From the NCBI GenBank assembly GCA_028717785.1, contig JAQUND010000011.1, forward strand, positions 1 to 45,903: a stretch of DNA of 45,903 nt, read 5' to 3'. Each line of letters starts with the position of its first letter. The first letter of the stretch is position 1. The notes under the pieces are model-generated. The model made no database searches, was not told the DNA's origin, and was given only the letters and a program-made list of their open reading frames with translations. The DNA comes from Candidatus Nanoarchaeia archaeon. GTDB lineage: Archaea > Nanoarchaeota > Nanoarchaeia > SCGC-AAA011-G17 > JAFCDX01. Of this stretch, positions 31,459-39,658 are shown in pieces. The position numbers were made by a program, and so were the translations under genes.

Positions 31459-31616
31459 TATGCTCCAATCTGAATTTCTTCAAAATGTACATGTGCAGGT
31501 TTCAAACAATGAACTTTTTCCCAACATTCAAACGAACAAAATCCATCATCAGTTTCAACATTATCAACATGATAGCTTTTATTGCATTCAGGATTTGAAC
31601 AATTAGAATGAGACAT
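31458..31616 (-). CDS. Small Cys/His-rich protein upstream of dUTPase (52 aa)
   Basis: A short frame from the ATG at 31616 encodes 52 residues beginning MSHSNCSNPECNKSYHVDN, with C6/C11 and a second pair in FCSFECWEKVHC. A metal-binding knuckle is likely. The stop TAA overlaps the dUTPase ATG (TAATG) and a GGGGGCAGG-type stretch precedes the start. No known family. Confidence 0.7.
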   Translation of the reverse strand: MSHSNCSNPECNKSYHVDNVETDDGFCSFECWEKVHCLKPAHVHFEEIQIGA

Positions 31617-31644
31617 ACCTGCCCCCTAGTTAAAGTTTTTTATA

Positions 31645-34194
31645 TTAACCACAACCAACATAATCTGGACAATCAATACAACGTTGACAACCACCCTCCA
31701 TTACAACTCTACCACCACAAACTGGGCATTTAATTCCCTTAAGCTCTATACCATCATTTAATGTTTTAGACAAAAACTTTCTAACGGCAGTAAGAAGCGT
31801 TGAAACATTATCCCCATCAATTCCCATCAAAGAAACAAGTATGTCTTCTCTAGGGATATTGTGTCTCAAACACAAAGAAATCATACGTCCAAGTCTATTA
31901 TGAGGATAATCTTCATTTGCTTTATCGACAGTCTCTTTTACAATCTCTCTATCTATTCCGCAAGATAATGCAAGTTTAGAGAGATTTCGAGCTGCTTTAT
32001 TACAAACTTTTAATTCTTCACCACCATATTGTGAATTAGTATAGATCCAAATACAAATAGGGAATTCTTTTCTTGAATCTTCAGGAAGATATGAAAAATG
32101 TAAATAGAATTTTTTACCTTCTCTTTTTATAATATGAGTTTCACCGTTTATGAAAATGTCGGGAAGTTTTATGTCTTTTGCAATAATTTCTCGTCTTGCA
32201 GCTTTACTTATATCAGAAAGTACAGATTCCATTGAACCTTCACGATATGTCGTAAAACCATTAAGTCCAAGTTTCCATGCCTTCAAGTAAAGTTCTTTAA
32301 AATCATCAAAAGGATAGTCATTAGGAAGATTCGCTGTTTTGCTAGTACTTTGATTATTATAGAATTGAACGACTTCTTGAATTCTCAAATGATCATCAAT
32401 TTTCAAATCTTTTGTTGTAACAAGATACTTTGAATGATCTTCATCAGGGAAATTATCAAGTAACCATTGATACCCGTAATCTCTTACTTTATTTATCTTG
32501 CATAAACCCCTGTTATGAGGCTCATAATAATATTCAAAATCACTATACTCGCCCCTCCAGTATTCATAATCTTTCTCTTTATGATGTTTTAAGAGTTTTT
32601 TGACGTTGTCAGCGTCAAGTCCTTCGGGCCACTGTTGACAAATAACTTTTCTCTCATACTCAATAAGAAAAACAGGCTCAATTCCGTTTGAAGTGATATC
32701 TGAAAGCAAAGATGAGTTACCAAGCGGCGGAACAGTTGTAGTTTTTGCATTTCTTGCACCATATTTTCTCAACATTGCTCTTGTGTCGTCTGTAATTCTT
32801 ACAGAATTGAAAAATTCTGTGCTCTCAAATTCAGCTTTTCTATATGCTCCAAAAACTCCTTTTTCTTTAGCAAGTAATGCTGATGTTTGCCATGTAAGAT
32901 TTTCTTTTAATTGGCAAATTTTCTTAGTGAATTCAACAGCTTCTTGACTATTATAAGGAATTTTGAGCATCATTAAAGTAGAACCCAAACCATTAATCCC
33001 CATACCTATTTGACGAAGATTATCTATAACCCATTGATAACTTGGCAGAGGTGCATAAGTAAGATCATTTACGTTGTCAAGCATTCTTGTAAAAATCTTT
33101 ACATCTTTGATGTATTCGTCAAAGTCAAAATAAGTAGTTCTATCAATTTTTATATGGACATATTGAGTGAGGTTTAAAGAGCCAAGAAGACAGACAGTGC
33201 CAATAGATGCTAGACCTCCTATTTCCCCACAAGGGTTGGTCGCTGTTACTCGACCAAGATATGCAACAGGATTGTTGTGCATCATATTATCAGCAAAAAG
33301 GACACCAGGCTCTGCTCTATCATAACAAGATTGCATTATCAAGTTATAAAGTTCTCTTGCTTTAATTTTTTTGAACACAACTCCATTAAAACTCTGTTCA
33401 AAGAACTCATCGTTTTCTACAGCTCTCAAAAAATCATCAGTTAGAACAACAGAGATATTGAATTTTGTCAATACACCAGAGGTCTGTTTTGCTCTTACGA
33501 ACTCTTCACAATCAGGGTGTGTAACGCTCAAGGCACCAAGCATTGCACCTTTTCTTATTGAATCTTTTATAATTTCCTTTACTTTCTCGAATTTTTCTGC
33601 TCCAAGATAGTTCTTGATTCTATCAACATAACCATCAGCATCACCTTGAACAATACATTGAGAAACAGCGTCCCAGATTTTCATATAAGCTACAACACCA
33701 GGATGCTTGATTCCAGTACCTTTAATTATAGAACCACGAGGTCTAATAAAATCAAAGCTTACACCATAACCACCTTCAGAAGCAAGAGTTTTTGCTTGTT
33801 CTGTTATGGTTAAAAAGATATTTAACAAATCATCAGGAGAATCATCAGTTTCATATTCAATAGGAAATTGTATGAGTTTGTTTTCTGTTTCACGTTCATA
33901 TGAAACTTTTGCATTAGAAACAGGAGCAGCAACAAAACAATTAAGTAAAGTTGCTTTCTTGTAAGTAGTCCCTACATTTGCTGTTATTCTCCCGCCAGTA
34001 GTACATTTCAATCCTACTGGTTCCCCTTCGACGATTTTTACAAGTGTATGTAAAAAAGGCTCATACCACTCATCAGGATTTTTTTCTACAGATGCAAGGG
34101 CTCTAGCAACTCTTTGGAAAGTCTCGTATGGAGTCTCATTACCAAATTTATATTTTGAAGCCCATATTTCTCTAGCAAGTTCAGTTTTAAACAT
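31645..34194 (-). CDS. nrdJ: Adenosylcobalamin-dependent (class II) ribonucleotide reductase (849 aa)
   Basis: Reduces ribonucleotides to deoxyribonucleotides with a B12-derived radical. The catalytic core shows N320-P-C322-G-E324 (TNPCGEIGG), with the radical Cys C322, a redox partner C335 (TVCLLGS), and C86 in LLNCFVAAP. The C-terminal tail CQRCIDCPDYVGCG has the mobile Cys pairs that recharge the active site, preceded by a zinc-type CPVCGG. Phosphate-binding VPPLGNSSLLSD is also present. As a single long subunit with no small subunit nearby it fits class II. It implies dependence on cobalamin from the host or environment. The insert around residues 690-800 (a TSCPD-like helical domain) occurs in other class II enzymes too. 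Confidence 0.93.
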   Translation of the reverse strand: MFKTELAREIWASKYKFGNETPYETFQRVARALASVEKNPDEWYEPFLHTLVKIVEGEPVGLKCTTGGRITANVGTTYKKATLLNCFVAAPVSNAKVSYERETENKLIQFPIEYETDDSPDDLLNIFLTITEQAKTLASEGGYGVSFDFIRPRGSIIKGTGIKHPGVVAYMKIWDAVSQCIVQGDADGYVDRIKNYLGAEKFEKVKEIIKDSIRKGAMLGALSVTHPDCEEFVRAKQTSGVLTKFNISVVLTDDFLRAVENDEFFEQSFNGVVFKKIKARELYNLIMQSCYDRAEPGVLFADNMMHNNPVAYLGRVTATNPCGEIGGLASIGTVCLLGSLNLTQYVHIKIDRTTYFDFDEYIKDVKIFTRMLDNVNDLTYAPLPSYQWVIDNLRQIGMGINGLGSTLMMLKIPYNSQEAVEFTKKICQLKENLTWQTSALLAKEKGVFGAYRKAEFESTEFFNSVRITDDTRAMLRKYGARNAKTTTVPPLGNSSLLSDITSNGIEPVFLIEYERKVICQQWPEGLDADNVKKLLKHHKEKDYEYWRGEYSDFEYYYEPHNRGLCKINKVRDYGYQWLLDNFPDEDHSKYLVTTKDLKIDDHLRIQEVVQFYNNQSTSKTANLPNDYPFDDFKELYLKAWKLGLNGFTTYREGSMESVLSDISKAARREIIAKDIKLPDIFINGETHIIKREGKKFYLHFSYLPEDSRKEFPICIWIYTNSQYGGEELKVCNKAARNLSKLALSCGIDREIVKETVDKANEDYPHNRLGRMISLCLRHNIPREDILVSLMGIDGDNVSTLLTAVRKFLSKTLNDGIELKGIKCPVCGGRVVMEGGCQRCIDCPDYVGCG

Positions 34195-34235
34195 GATGAT
34201 TTCCCGTCTAGTGTAAGACTAATATGGTTCTCCGA

Positions 34236-34406
34236 TTATTTAAATTCTTGTATATGTAATGAGAGGAGTTCAGCTACAAAAGCTAAAGTTTGCTTTTCTT
34301 TAGGTGTGAATTTAAATCGTTCTATTTTATCGCCTTCGATAATATTTTCTATATTTTGTAAGGCTGTCTCAAAATCTTGTTTTTTCTCAGATAACTTTTC
34401 GCTCAT
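34236..34406 (-). CDS. Small helical protein, unknown function (56 aa)
   Basis: From the ATG at 34406 the frame encodes 56 residues (MSEKLSEKKQDFETALQNIE, ending LLSLHIQEFK), a charged amphipathic helical protein. A TTG upstream would overlap the previous gene and is not used. AGAAGG precedes the ATG. Its start lies 1 base after the stop of 34408-34554. Confidence 0.6.
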   Translation of the reverse strand: MSEKLSEKKQDFETALQNIENIIEGDKIERFKFTPKEKQTLAFVAELLSLHIQEFK

Positions 34407-34407
34407 G

Positions 34408-34554
34408 TCACCCTTCTTGCATATCAACTAGTTTTGTTTCTTTATCGCCACACTTCTTACAAATAAAGACCTGCATTATCTTATGCAAGTCTTCACCAAA
34501 ATTCTTACTTTCAACATCAAAATCTATCGAGCCGCATTTTTTGCAAGCGTTCAT
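34408..34554 (-). CDS. Small zinc-ribbon protein (48 aa)
   Basis: A 48-residue frame from the ATG at 34554, MNACKKCGSIDFDVESKNFG, then FICKKCGDKETKL. C4/C7 and C32/C35 form a zinc ribbon. AAAGGAG lies upstream of the ATG, and a promoter-like motif lies 41 bases upstream. Confidence 0.7.
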   Translation of the reverse strand: MNACKKCGSIDFDVESKNFGEDLHKIMQVFICKKCGDKETKLVDMQEG

Positions 34555-34595
34555 TTTTATTAATCTCCTTTAATTTATTTCTATAAAAAGGAGCA

Positions 34596-34613
34596 ATAAA
34601 AACACTAAAAAAA
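34596..34613 (-). promoter_or_regulatory. Candidate promoter motif ahead of the small zinc-ribbon gene
   Basis: The minus strand reads TTTTTTTAGTGTTTTTAT, a looser version of the consensus with one extra base. It ends 41 bases before the ATG at 34554. Confidence 0.35.
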
Positions 34614-34682
34614 CAAGTCTTTTGTTTATTAATAAGAATGAGAAAAGAGAACTACGTGATGTCTGGTGAGAAAAATAATTTG

Positions 34683-35239
34683 TCAGTCTACTTCAATATC
34701 CTGATCAACTAATTTTTTAACTTCTGCAAATTCATGTTGATCAAACCCTTTAAGCCTTGCAGTCCAATTAGGATTGTCGGGGAGACAATCCATAACATGT
34801 GCTACAGTTTCAAAACTTACTGGAGTAAAATTGTTACTGTCAACACCTACATCAAAAGATTTTCCAAAGGGCTCGAGCATACCGTGCGAGTGTCCGTATA
34901 AATGCCACGAATTGAAATGCGATTTATGCCAAACACGCATTGCAAAATGAGATAGAACAATAGTTTTCTTTTCAATTTTAATTATATGTAAGTCATAAAC
35001 TTTATCAAAAACACTACAATCATATCTATAATCATGATTCCCTACAATCAGCTCGATCCGGCCCTTCAATCTCTTTCTATAATGATAAGGGTTCTTAAAG
35101 GAGAAATCCCCAAGATGATAGACTGTGTCGCGCTCACCAACTACATTGTTCCAATTATTTATTATTGTTTCAAAGGACGATCGCAATAATGTATAATTTT
35201 TGAATGACCAAGATGCGTGTCGGAAGTAAAGAAAATCAT
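34683..35239 (-). pseudogene. Metallophosphoesterase split by a one-base frameshift
   Basis: The long frame (34683-35186) has GDFSF, GNHD and YGHSHG motifs of calcineurin-like phosphoesterases but starts late, at a weak TTG. Directly upstream, in another frame, an ATG at 35239 encodes MIFFTSDTHLGHSKIIHYCD, then RP, which is the missing start with the metal-binding D-x-H motif. The two join perfectly as ...HYCDRP/FETIINNWN if one base is added near 35171-35176, in CCTTTGAAAC. The ATG at 35239 overlaps the helicase stop codon (ATGA), confirming the intended start. So this is one gene with a one-base deletion, whether real inactivation, a programmed shift or an assembly error. The intact enzyme would hydrolyse phosphodiesters or phosphomonoesters. 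Confidence 0.85.
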
Positions 35240-37926
35240 TGTAGGAGTTCTCTATTTTCTATTAAGACTTTCTCATATAATTTTTCACCTAAAATGTCTC
35301 GAGCAAGAAGTTGCTTTTGTTTGAAATCTAGTATAGTACAAATACCTTCTTCAAATAACTTTCTTACTCTTACTCCGCCAATACCCCTCAGAGAACAAAG
35401 TTCGGTTTGTTTATCCGTAATTTCGTATTCTATTCTTAATTGAAGTTTTCTCCAAAAATCAGATCTGTTCCAATGTGCATGCATTTTGTCTATCATATCT
35501 AAAGCAGTACACATGCGCTCAGCATCAAACTTGACCTGACGTTTTTGATGTTCTCCCAGTTCTTCTGAAAAAGTCAAACAAGCATAGAAAGCTACTCCAA
35601 TTGTACCACAACTTTCTGAAATAATTAAGTTTCTATTTCTACATGATGCTACAAATTCTTTTACAAGATCCTGCATTTCTTTCCCAGCAAAAACATCAGT
35701 GTTGTCAGGTATATTTGCTAGAGCCCAACTTATAGCATAATCGTCAAGTTTATTCTCAACAAAAAGCCGATTGAAATTAAAATACCAACTTGAGATAGAA
35801 TATGGGCTATAATATAAGTAAGCAGCAACACGTCCTAGTTTTGTTACCTTATAGTTGTTTCCAACTTTTTCAATAACTTTTATTCTTTCTAATTTTGAGA
35901 GCAAATTTTCAGCATCACACCTATCAAGAAAATTGCTTTGAAAAGCTGCAAGACTTCTATTATACCAATCCATCAAAGTTGATATATCATAAACGTTATT
36001 CTCAGAAATTTCAGAAATTATATGAAATGCAAGAACATCTTGGTCGTTCATTGTCGATAGAATTGGAGGAATGTTTTCACACCAACTTTTATATCTCATG
36101 AATTTATTTTGAGGAAGAAGTACATGAGCATCACCTTTAGGATCAAGCCCGACACGACCTGACCGTCCTACCATTTGTTTTATATCCAAAGGTTCGACTT
36201 CTTGTATTCCTCTATGAACACCTACGACAACACATCTTCTGCAAGGTAAATTAATTCCCCAAGCAAGGGTAGATGTTGCAACTATAATTCGTATCCCATT
36301 TTTATCTTTAAACTCATTAGGAATTCGTACTCTATCTTCGAGAGTAAGTTCCGAATTATGGAGTTCTACTTTTTCACCCATATCTTTTAACATGGTAAAA
36401 ATTGATCTACCCATATTTTTTGAATGAACAAAAACAATGAATTTATCTTCTTTAAATTGTTGTGTAACAGCAATTGCTTTATTCATTTTGTTTTTTTCAA
36501 CAGATTGATATTTCCCATAATCATCATACGGTTCATAATGGATATCAAGTTGACAAGGCCTGTAATCCGAATTTATCAATTCTGATTTTTTGCCATTCAG
36601 ACTAGAAAGCCAACGCGCAAGTTCATCAACATTCGGCATTGTAGCAGAAAGAAAAATAACGCGACAGGAAGGATTCTGTTTTGTAAAACGCATTATTGCG
36701 CTCTCAGCTTTATCTCCTCTCCCTTTTACGCATAAAAGATGAGATTCATCTTGAACAATAGTTCCTGCCTCTAATAACCAATTGTTTTTTTCTATTGCAA
36801 TTCTTCGAGTACGACTGTCAAGCATTTCGGTTGTCATTATAATTATATGTGCATTGTTGAGTTCTTCAACGCGTTTTTCTGTAAGCTGATAATCTCCTGT
36901 AACAATACTCACATTTAATTTTGACCATCCATGATTTGGATTTGTCCAGTCTTCATATTTCTCTTGTGAAACTGCTTTCAAAGGAGAAAGAAAAATTGCT
37001 TTCCTGCCCTTAGCAATAGAATCGCTCATGAACATTTCAGCAACAGTAGTTTTTCCAGCAGAAGTAGCAGCAGCAACTACACAATTGACATCCTGATTAT
37101 AATATGCAAAAACTTCAGATTGAACTGGATTAAAAAATTCAAATTTGAAATTCAAATATGGAAAATTTGATGTCGGTACAAGTTCAATGTTTTTCTTTGT
37201 TTTGAGTTGTATTGAAGATTGTTCTTGCTTTTGTATAAAATTTTGTTTTGGAAATTCTATCTTCATTTGTTCAGATTCATCAGTTTCTTCAACGCCTTGA
37301 GCATAAATTTCGACATTTCTTACCTGTCTTGTCCCTGTGCAACCTGTTACAAAAAATTGAGTACACCCATAAAATTCGCCTTTTCTTCCATTACGTTTTT
37401 TCATGGGAGCATCACATTCAGGACAATGAACAGCAGGCTCATTTTCTTGAGGGTCTGTAATTGTTTTGGGTATGTTTATGTGTCCTGTCAAGGACATTGA
37501 AGTTTTGCAATTGGGATATGACAAACAGCCATAAAATTGGCCCCTGATCCCTTCTCTAAGAACCATTACGCTTCCGCAAGACTTACAAAACTTTAAATTT
37601 GTAATTTCTTGTTTGAACTCATCAAGTTTTTCTTTAAGACGTTCTTTCCAATTCGACATCCGATGTGTTCTTTTAGCTTTATCTATGGGTTTTGAACTTT
37701 TTTTATCCAGCAGAACACATCGAATTGCATCTTCACCAAGAGACCGTGAAGTGCCTGCAAATTTATCTATCGAGGAATAGATACGAACAAAAATTGTTGG
37801 ATTTTGTGTTTTTAAATCATAAATAATTTCATTAGAAGCTAGTTCATCTGCTTCAGAATAAATCCCATAACTTCTAAGAAAATCTTCGAAATTCTCTTTT
37901 AATATCATAACTGATGTTGAAGTCAT
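35236..37926 (-). CDS. Ski2-like/Hel308-like helicase with two topoisomerase-type zinc ribbons (896 aa)
   Basis: SF2 helicase that unwinds nucleic acid using ATP. Q motif FNPVQSEVF (265-273), Walker A AATSAGKTT (286-294), DExH box DESH (393-396), motif III LSATMP and motif VI QMVGRSGRVG (584-593) are clear. The C terminus ends in a winged-helix-like and helix-hairpin-helix region (LRGIGGVRVRKLFEEG), as in Hel308. Unusually, the N terminus carries two C4 zinc ribbons of the bacterial topoisomerase I type (FCKSCGSVM...YPNCKTS at 114-142 and HCPECDAPM...GCTG), preceded by a ~75-residue domain (VRIYSSIDKFAGTSRSLGED) seen in other phage proteins. AGGAG precedes the ATG. Probably a replication or repair helicase. 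Confidence 0.9.
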   Translation of the reverse strand: MTSTSVMILKENFEDFLRSYGIYSEADELASNEIIYDLKTQNPTIFVRIYSSIDKFAGTSRSLGEDAIRCVLLDKKSSKPIDKAKRTHRMSNWKERLKEKLDEFKQEITNLKFCKSCGSVMVLREGIRGQFYGCLSYPNCKTSMSLTGHINIPKTITDPQENEPAVHCPECDAPMKKRNGRKGEFYGCTQFFVTGCTGTRQVRNVEIYAQGVEETDESEQMKIEFPKQNFIQKQEQSSIQLKTKKNIELVPTSNFPYLNFKFEFFNPVQSEVFAYYNQDVNCVVAAATSAGKTTVAEMFMSDSIAKGRKAIFLSPLKAVSQEKYEDWTNPNHGWSKLNVSIVTGDYQLTEKRVEELNNAHIIIMTTEMLDSRTRRIAIEKNNWLLEAGTIVQDESHLLCVKGRGDKAESAIMRFTKQNPSCRVIFLSATMPNVDELARWLSSLNGKKSELINSDYRPCQLDIHYEPYDDYGKYQSVEKNKMNKAIAVTQQFKEDKFIVFVHSKNMGRSIFTMLKDMGEKVELHNSELTLEDRVRIPNEFKDKNGIRIIVATSTLAWGINLPCRRCVVVGVHRGIQEVEPLDIKQMVGRSGRVGLDPKGDAHVLLPQNKFMRYKSWCENIPPILSTMNDQDVLAFHIISEISENNVYDISTLMDWYNRSLAAFQSNFLDRCDAENLLSKLERIKVIEKVGNNYKVTKLGRVAAYLYYSPYSISSWYFNFNRLFVENKLDDYAISWALANIPDNTDVFAGKEMQDLVKEFVASCRNRNLIISESCGTIGVAFYACLTFSEELGEHQKRQVKFDAERMCTALDMIDKMHAHWNRSDFWRKLQLRIEYEITDKQTELCSLRGIGGVRVRKLFEEGICTILDFKQKQLLARDILGEKLYEKVLIENRELLQ

Positions 37927-37981
37927 TATTCTCTCCTAAGTACTATTTATATCTAAATAATTTATAAAGTATGCCAAAAAC

Positions 37982-38013
37982 AAAAAGCCCCTGGAAGTTA
38001 TTCTTCCAAGGGC
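37982..38013 (-). terminator. Rho-independent terminator ahead of the helicase gene
   Basis: On the minus strand GCCCTTGGAAG pairs with CTTCCAGGGGC (11 bp, one G.U), loop AATAA, then TTTTTGTTTTTGG. It follows the stop of the tagged protein at 38032 and precedes the helicase, so it ends that operon. Confidence 0.93.
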
Positions 38014-38031
38014 CTTTTAAAATCCAACTTT

Positions 38032-38292
38032 TTAATAATCGAATCTAGCAAGTTCTTTCAATAATTCAGGTTTTGTTTGTTCACTTGACAAAATTTCTTG
38101 TGCAAAATCAATTTCAGCACCATCTTTTAAATACTCAAATGCTAGAATTGTACGAAGTTCTTTTAAAGAAAGAGTTCCAACATTCTTATTTCCAAGTTTT
38201 TTCTTAATCTTATTATACTCTTGTTCTAAACTACGAAGATCAAAATTACATATTTTAAGAATTTCTGATGCAACTCTTTCTACATTTTTCAT
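38032..38292 (-). CDS. Small tagged helical protein (86 aa)
   Basis: It opens MKNVERVASEILKICNFDLR, the shared N-terminal helix, and continues helically (LEQEYNKIKKKLGNKNVGTL, EYLKDGAEIDFAQEIL). No family recognised. Its start overlaps the upstream stop by four bases (ATGA). It is the last gene before a strong terminator. Confidence 0.65.
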   Translation of the reverse strand: MKNVERVASEILKICNFDLRSLEQEYNKIKKKLGNKNVGTLSLKELRTILAFEYLKDGAEIDFAQEILSSEQTKPELLKELARFDY

Positions 38293-38807
38293 TCTTTAGC
38301 CTCAGGTTCTGCTTTTTGTTTTTCTTGAACTTCTTTTTTTTCTTGCTGAGCATTGAATGTGTTGTAAAGACGTCTGTCGACACTCAATAAACGTTTAAAA
38401 GCTGGAACTCCATTTACAACACCAAAATTCAAAATTTCTTTTAACAACCGAACAGCAGGATATCTGTCAACCATAGAACTATATCGCATCATAATTCTTC
38501 TAAGTTCCATAAGAAATTGTGCAACATCACCTACTGTTCTTTTTTCGGCACCTTTTTCTAAAGACATTAAAATTGTATTTCTTGGTTTTCTAATTCTGGG
38601 ATTGTCGATCAAAGGTGTAATTTTTGAAAGAATTTCATCATTACCTTTACTTGCAAGAAATTTTCTTAAAAAAGTAGAATAAACCTGAAATTCTTTTGAA
38701 ATTTTCTTTTCCGCTGCAAGATCAGTTTCAGGTTTTTTTGTTTCAGCTTCAAGTTCTAAAGCAGCAGTTTTTATTACATTTGCATAATTTAATAATTGGT
38801 TTTGCAT
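38289..38807 (-). CDS. Helical protein of unknown function (172 aa)
   Basis: All-helical and basic. It starts MQNQLLNYANVIKTAALELE and ends in a Gln/Lys/Glu-rich tail (QQEKKEVQEKQKAEPEAKE). A middle stretch (RKPRNTILMSLEKGAEKRTV, GDVAQFLMELRRIMMRYSSM) looks folded. Unrecognised. It overlaps SpoVG by 19 bases and the next gene by 4, so SpoVG, this gene and 38032 form one operon. Confidence 0.65.
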   Translation of the reverse strand: MQNQLLNYANVIKTAALELEAETKKPETDLAAEKKISKEFQVYSTFLRKFLASKGNDEILSKITPLIDNPRIRKPRNTILMSLEKGAEKRTVGDVAQFLMELRRIMMRYSSMVDRYPAVRLLKEILNFGVVNGVPAFKRLLSVDRRLYNTFNAQQEKKEVQEKQKAEPEAKE

Positions 38808-39061
38808 GTATCCTCCTTAATTTTTTCAAATTCAGATAAAATTCTGTGTTGAATGTTTTTTCTAAAATCTGTATTGAGTGGATGTACAAGATCTTTAAAT
38901 TTATCACCCACTCTTTTTGATGGCATTGCTATAAAAATACCTTTTTTCCCATCAAGAATTTTTATTCCATGTACCACAAGTATGTCATCTAAAGTGATGC
39001 TCACATAAGCTCTTACTTTTTTATCATCGGAAATAGTGACACGTACTTCTGTTATTTCCAT
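38789..39061 (-). CDS. spoVG: SpoVG-family regulator (90 aa)
   Basis: The 90-residue protein matches SpoVG across its length: MEITEVRVTISDDKKVRAYV, SITLDDILVVHGIKILDGK, then GIFIAMPSKR and HPLNTDFRKNIQHRIL. SpoVG is a small dimeric regulator that binds nucleic acid in Firmicutes, Spirochaetes and others. A phage copy may alter host gene expression or act on phage RNA. The ATG has no ribosome binding site and follows a promoter-like motif after exactly 15 bases, the same spacing as at the DNA ligase. Confidence 0.9.
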   Translation of the reverse strand: MEITEVRVTISDDKKVRAYVSITLDDILVVHGIKILDGKKGIFIAMPSKRVGDKFKDLVHPLNTDFRKNIQHRILSEFEKIKEDTCKTNY

Positions 39062-39076
39062 GACACGTATGGCGAG

Positions 39077-39093
39077 ATAAATACTTTAGAAAA
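39077..39093 (-). promoter_or_regulatory. Candidate phage promoter motif ahead of spoVG
   Basis: The minus strand reads TTTTCTAAAGTATTTAT, one change from consensus. The spoVG ATG lies 15 bases downstream with no visible ribosome binding site. Confidence 0.55.
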
Positions 39094-39097
39094 CTGT

Positions 39098-39129
39098 TTT
39101 GATCTTGCGCTTGCTAGAGCAAGATCAAA
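39098..39129 (-). terminator. Stem-loop overlapping the stop of the radical-SAM gene
   Basis: TTTGATCTTGC and GCAAGATCAAA form a perfect 11-bp stem with a 10-base loop, overlapping the stop codon of the gene at 39125. The minus-strand tail (ACAGTTTTC) is only weakly U-rich, so termination is likely but not sure. It lies just upstream of the spoVG promoter-like motif. Confidence 0.6.
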
Positions 39130-39658
39130 TACTAAAACCAGTAATAAGTACTTCACCTGTCTTTTTATTAATACGATATTCCCGACGATAAACAGGAAGG
39201 TTGAGTTGTTGTTCACCTAAAGGAGTAAGAAAGATGACTTCTTGATTTGAAGAGCCTTTCCACTGCGACTCACATTTTTTTTCTGAATCAAAGGGCCCCG
39301 AGCAAAGCATATCTATGGTGGTTAAAATTTTACTAAATTTTTCTTTGATTTTTGGAAAAGTATAACCTGAGCACAAAAAAATGCTTTTTTTTCCGAAAAT
39401 CATTTCTGACAATGCAAATATCGAATCATATTGGTCTAAAGGTTCTCCACCCGTAATAGTCAAACCTAAGGACGAAGATTTTAAAATAGAAGATGCAAGT
39501 TCTTCTATTTCTATAGAAGTTCCTGCATTGAAATCCCATGTATCTGTGTTGATACAATCTTTGCAATGGATACTGCAACCTTGGACCCAAATTGTGAAGC
39601 GATCTCCCGGCCCTTGTACATGACTTTTTTCAATAATGTGATTTAATTTTAAATTCAT
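39125..39658 (-). CDS. Radical-SAM activating enzyme, NrdG-like (177 aa)
   Basis: Iron-sulphur enzyme that uses S-adenosylmethionine to make a radical. The cluster motif is GCSIHCKDC (C28, C32, C35; CxxxCxxC), preceded by FTIWVQ and followed by NTDTWDFNAG, and GLTITGGEPLDQ (about 66-75) is the SAM-binding glycine motif. Size and the WVQGC pattern match NrdG-type activases, which install a glycyl radical in class III ribonucleotide reductase. No NrdD gene is in this window and the RNR present is class II, so the partner is unknown. A QueE-like enzyme is an alternative. The next gene starts immediately upstream. Confidence 0.85.
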   Translation of the reverse strand: MNLKLNHIIEKSHVQGPGDRFTIWVQGCSIHCKDCINTDTWDFNAGTSIEIEELASSILKSSSLGLTITGGEPLDQYDSIFALSEMIFGKKSIFLCSGYTFPKIKEKFSKILTTIDMLCSGPFDSEKKCESQWKGSSNQEVIFLTPLGEQQLNLPVYRREYRINKKTGEVLITGFSI

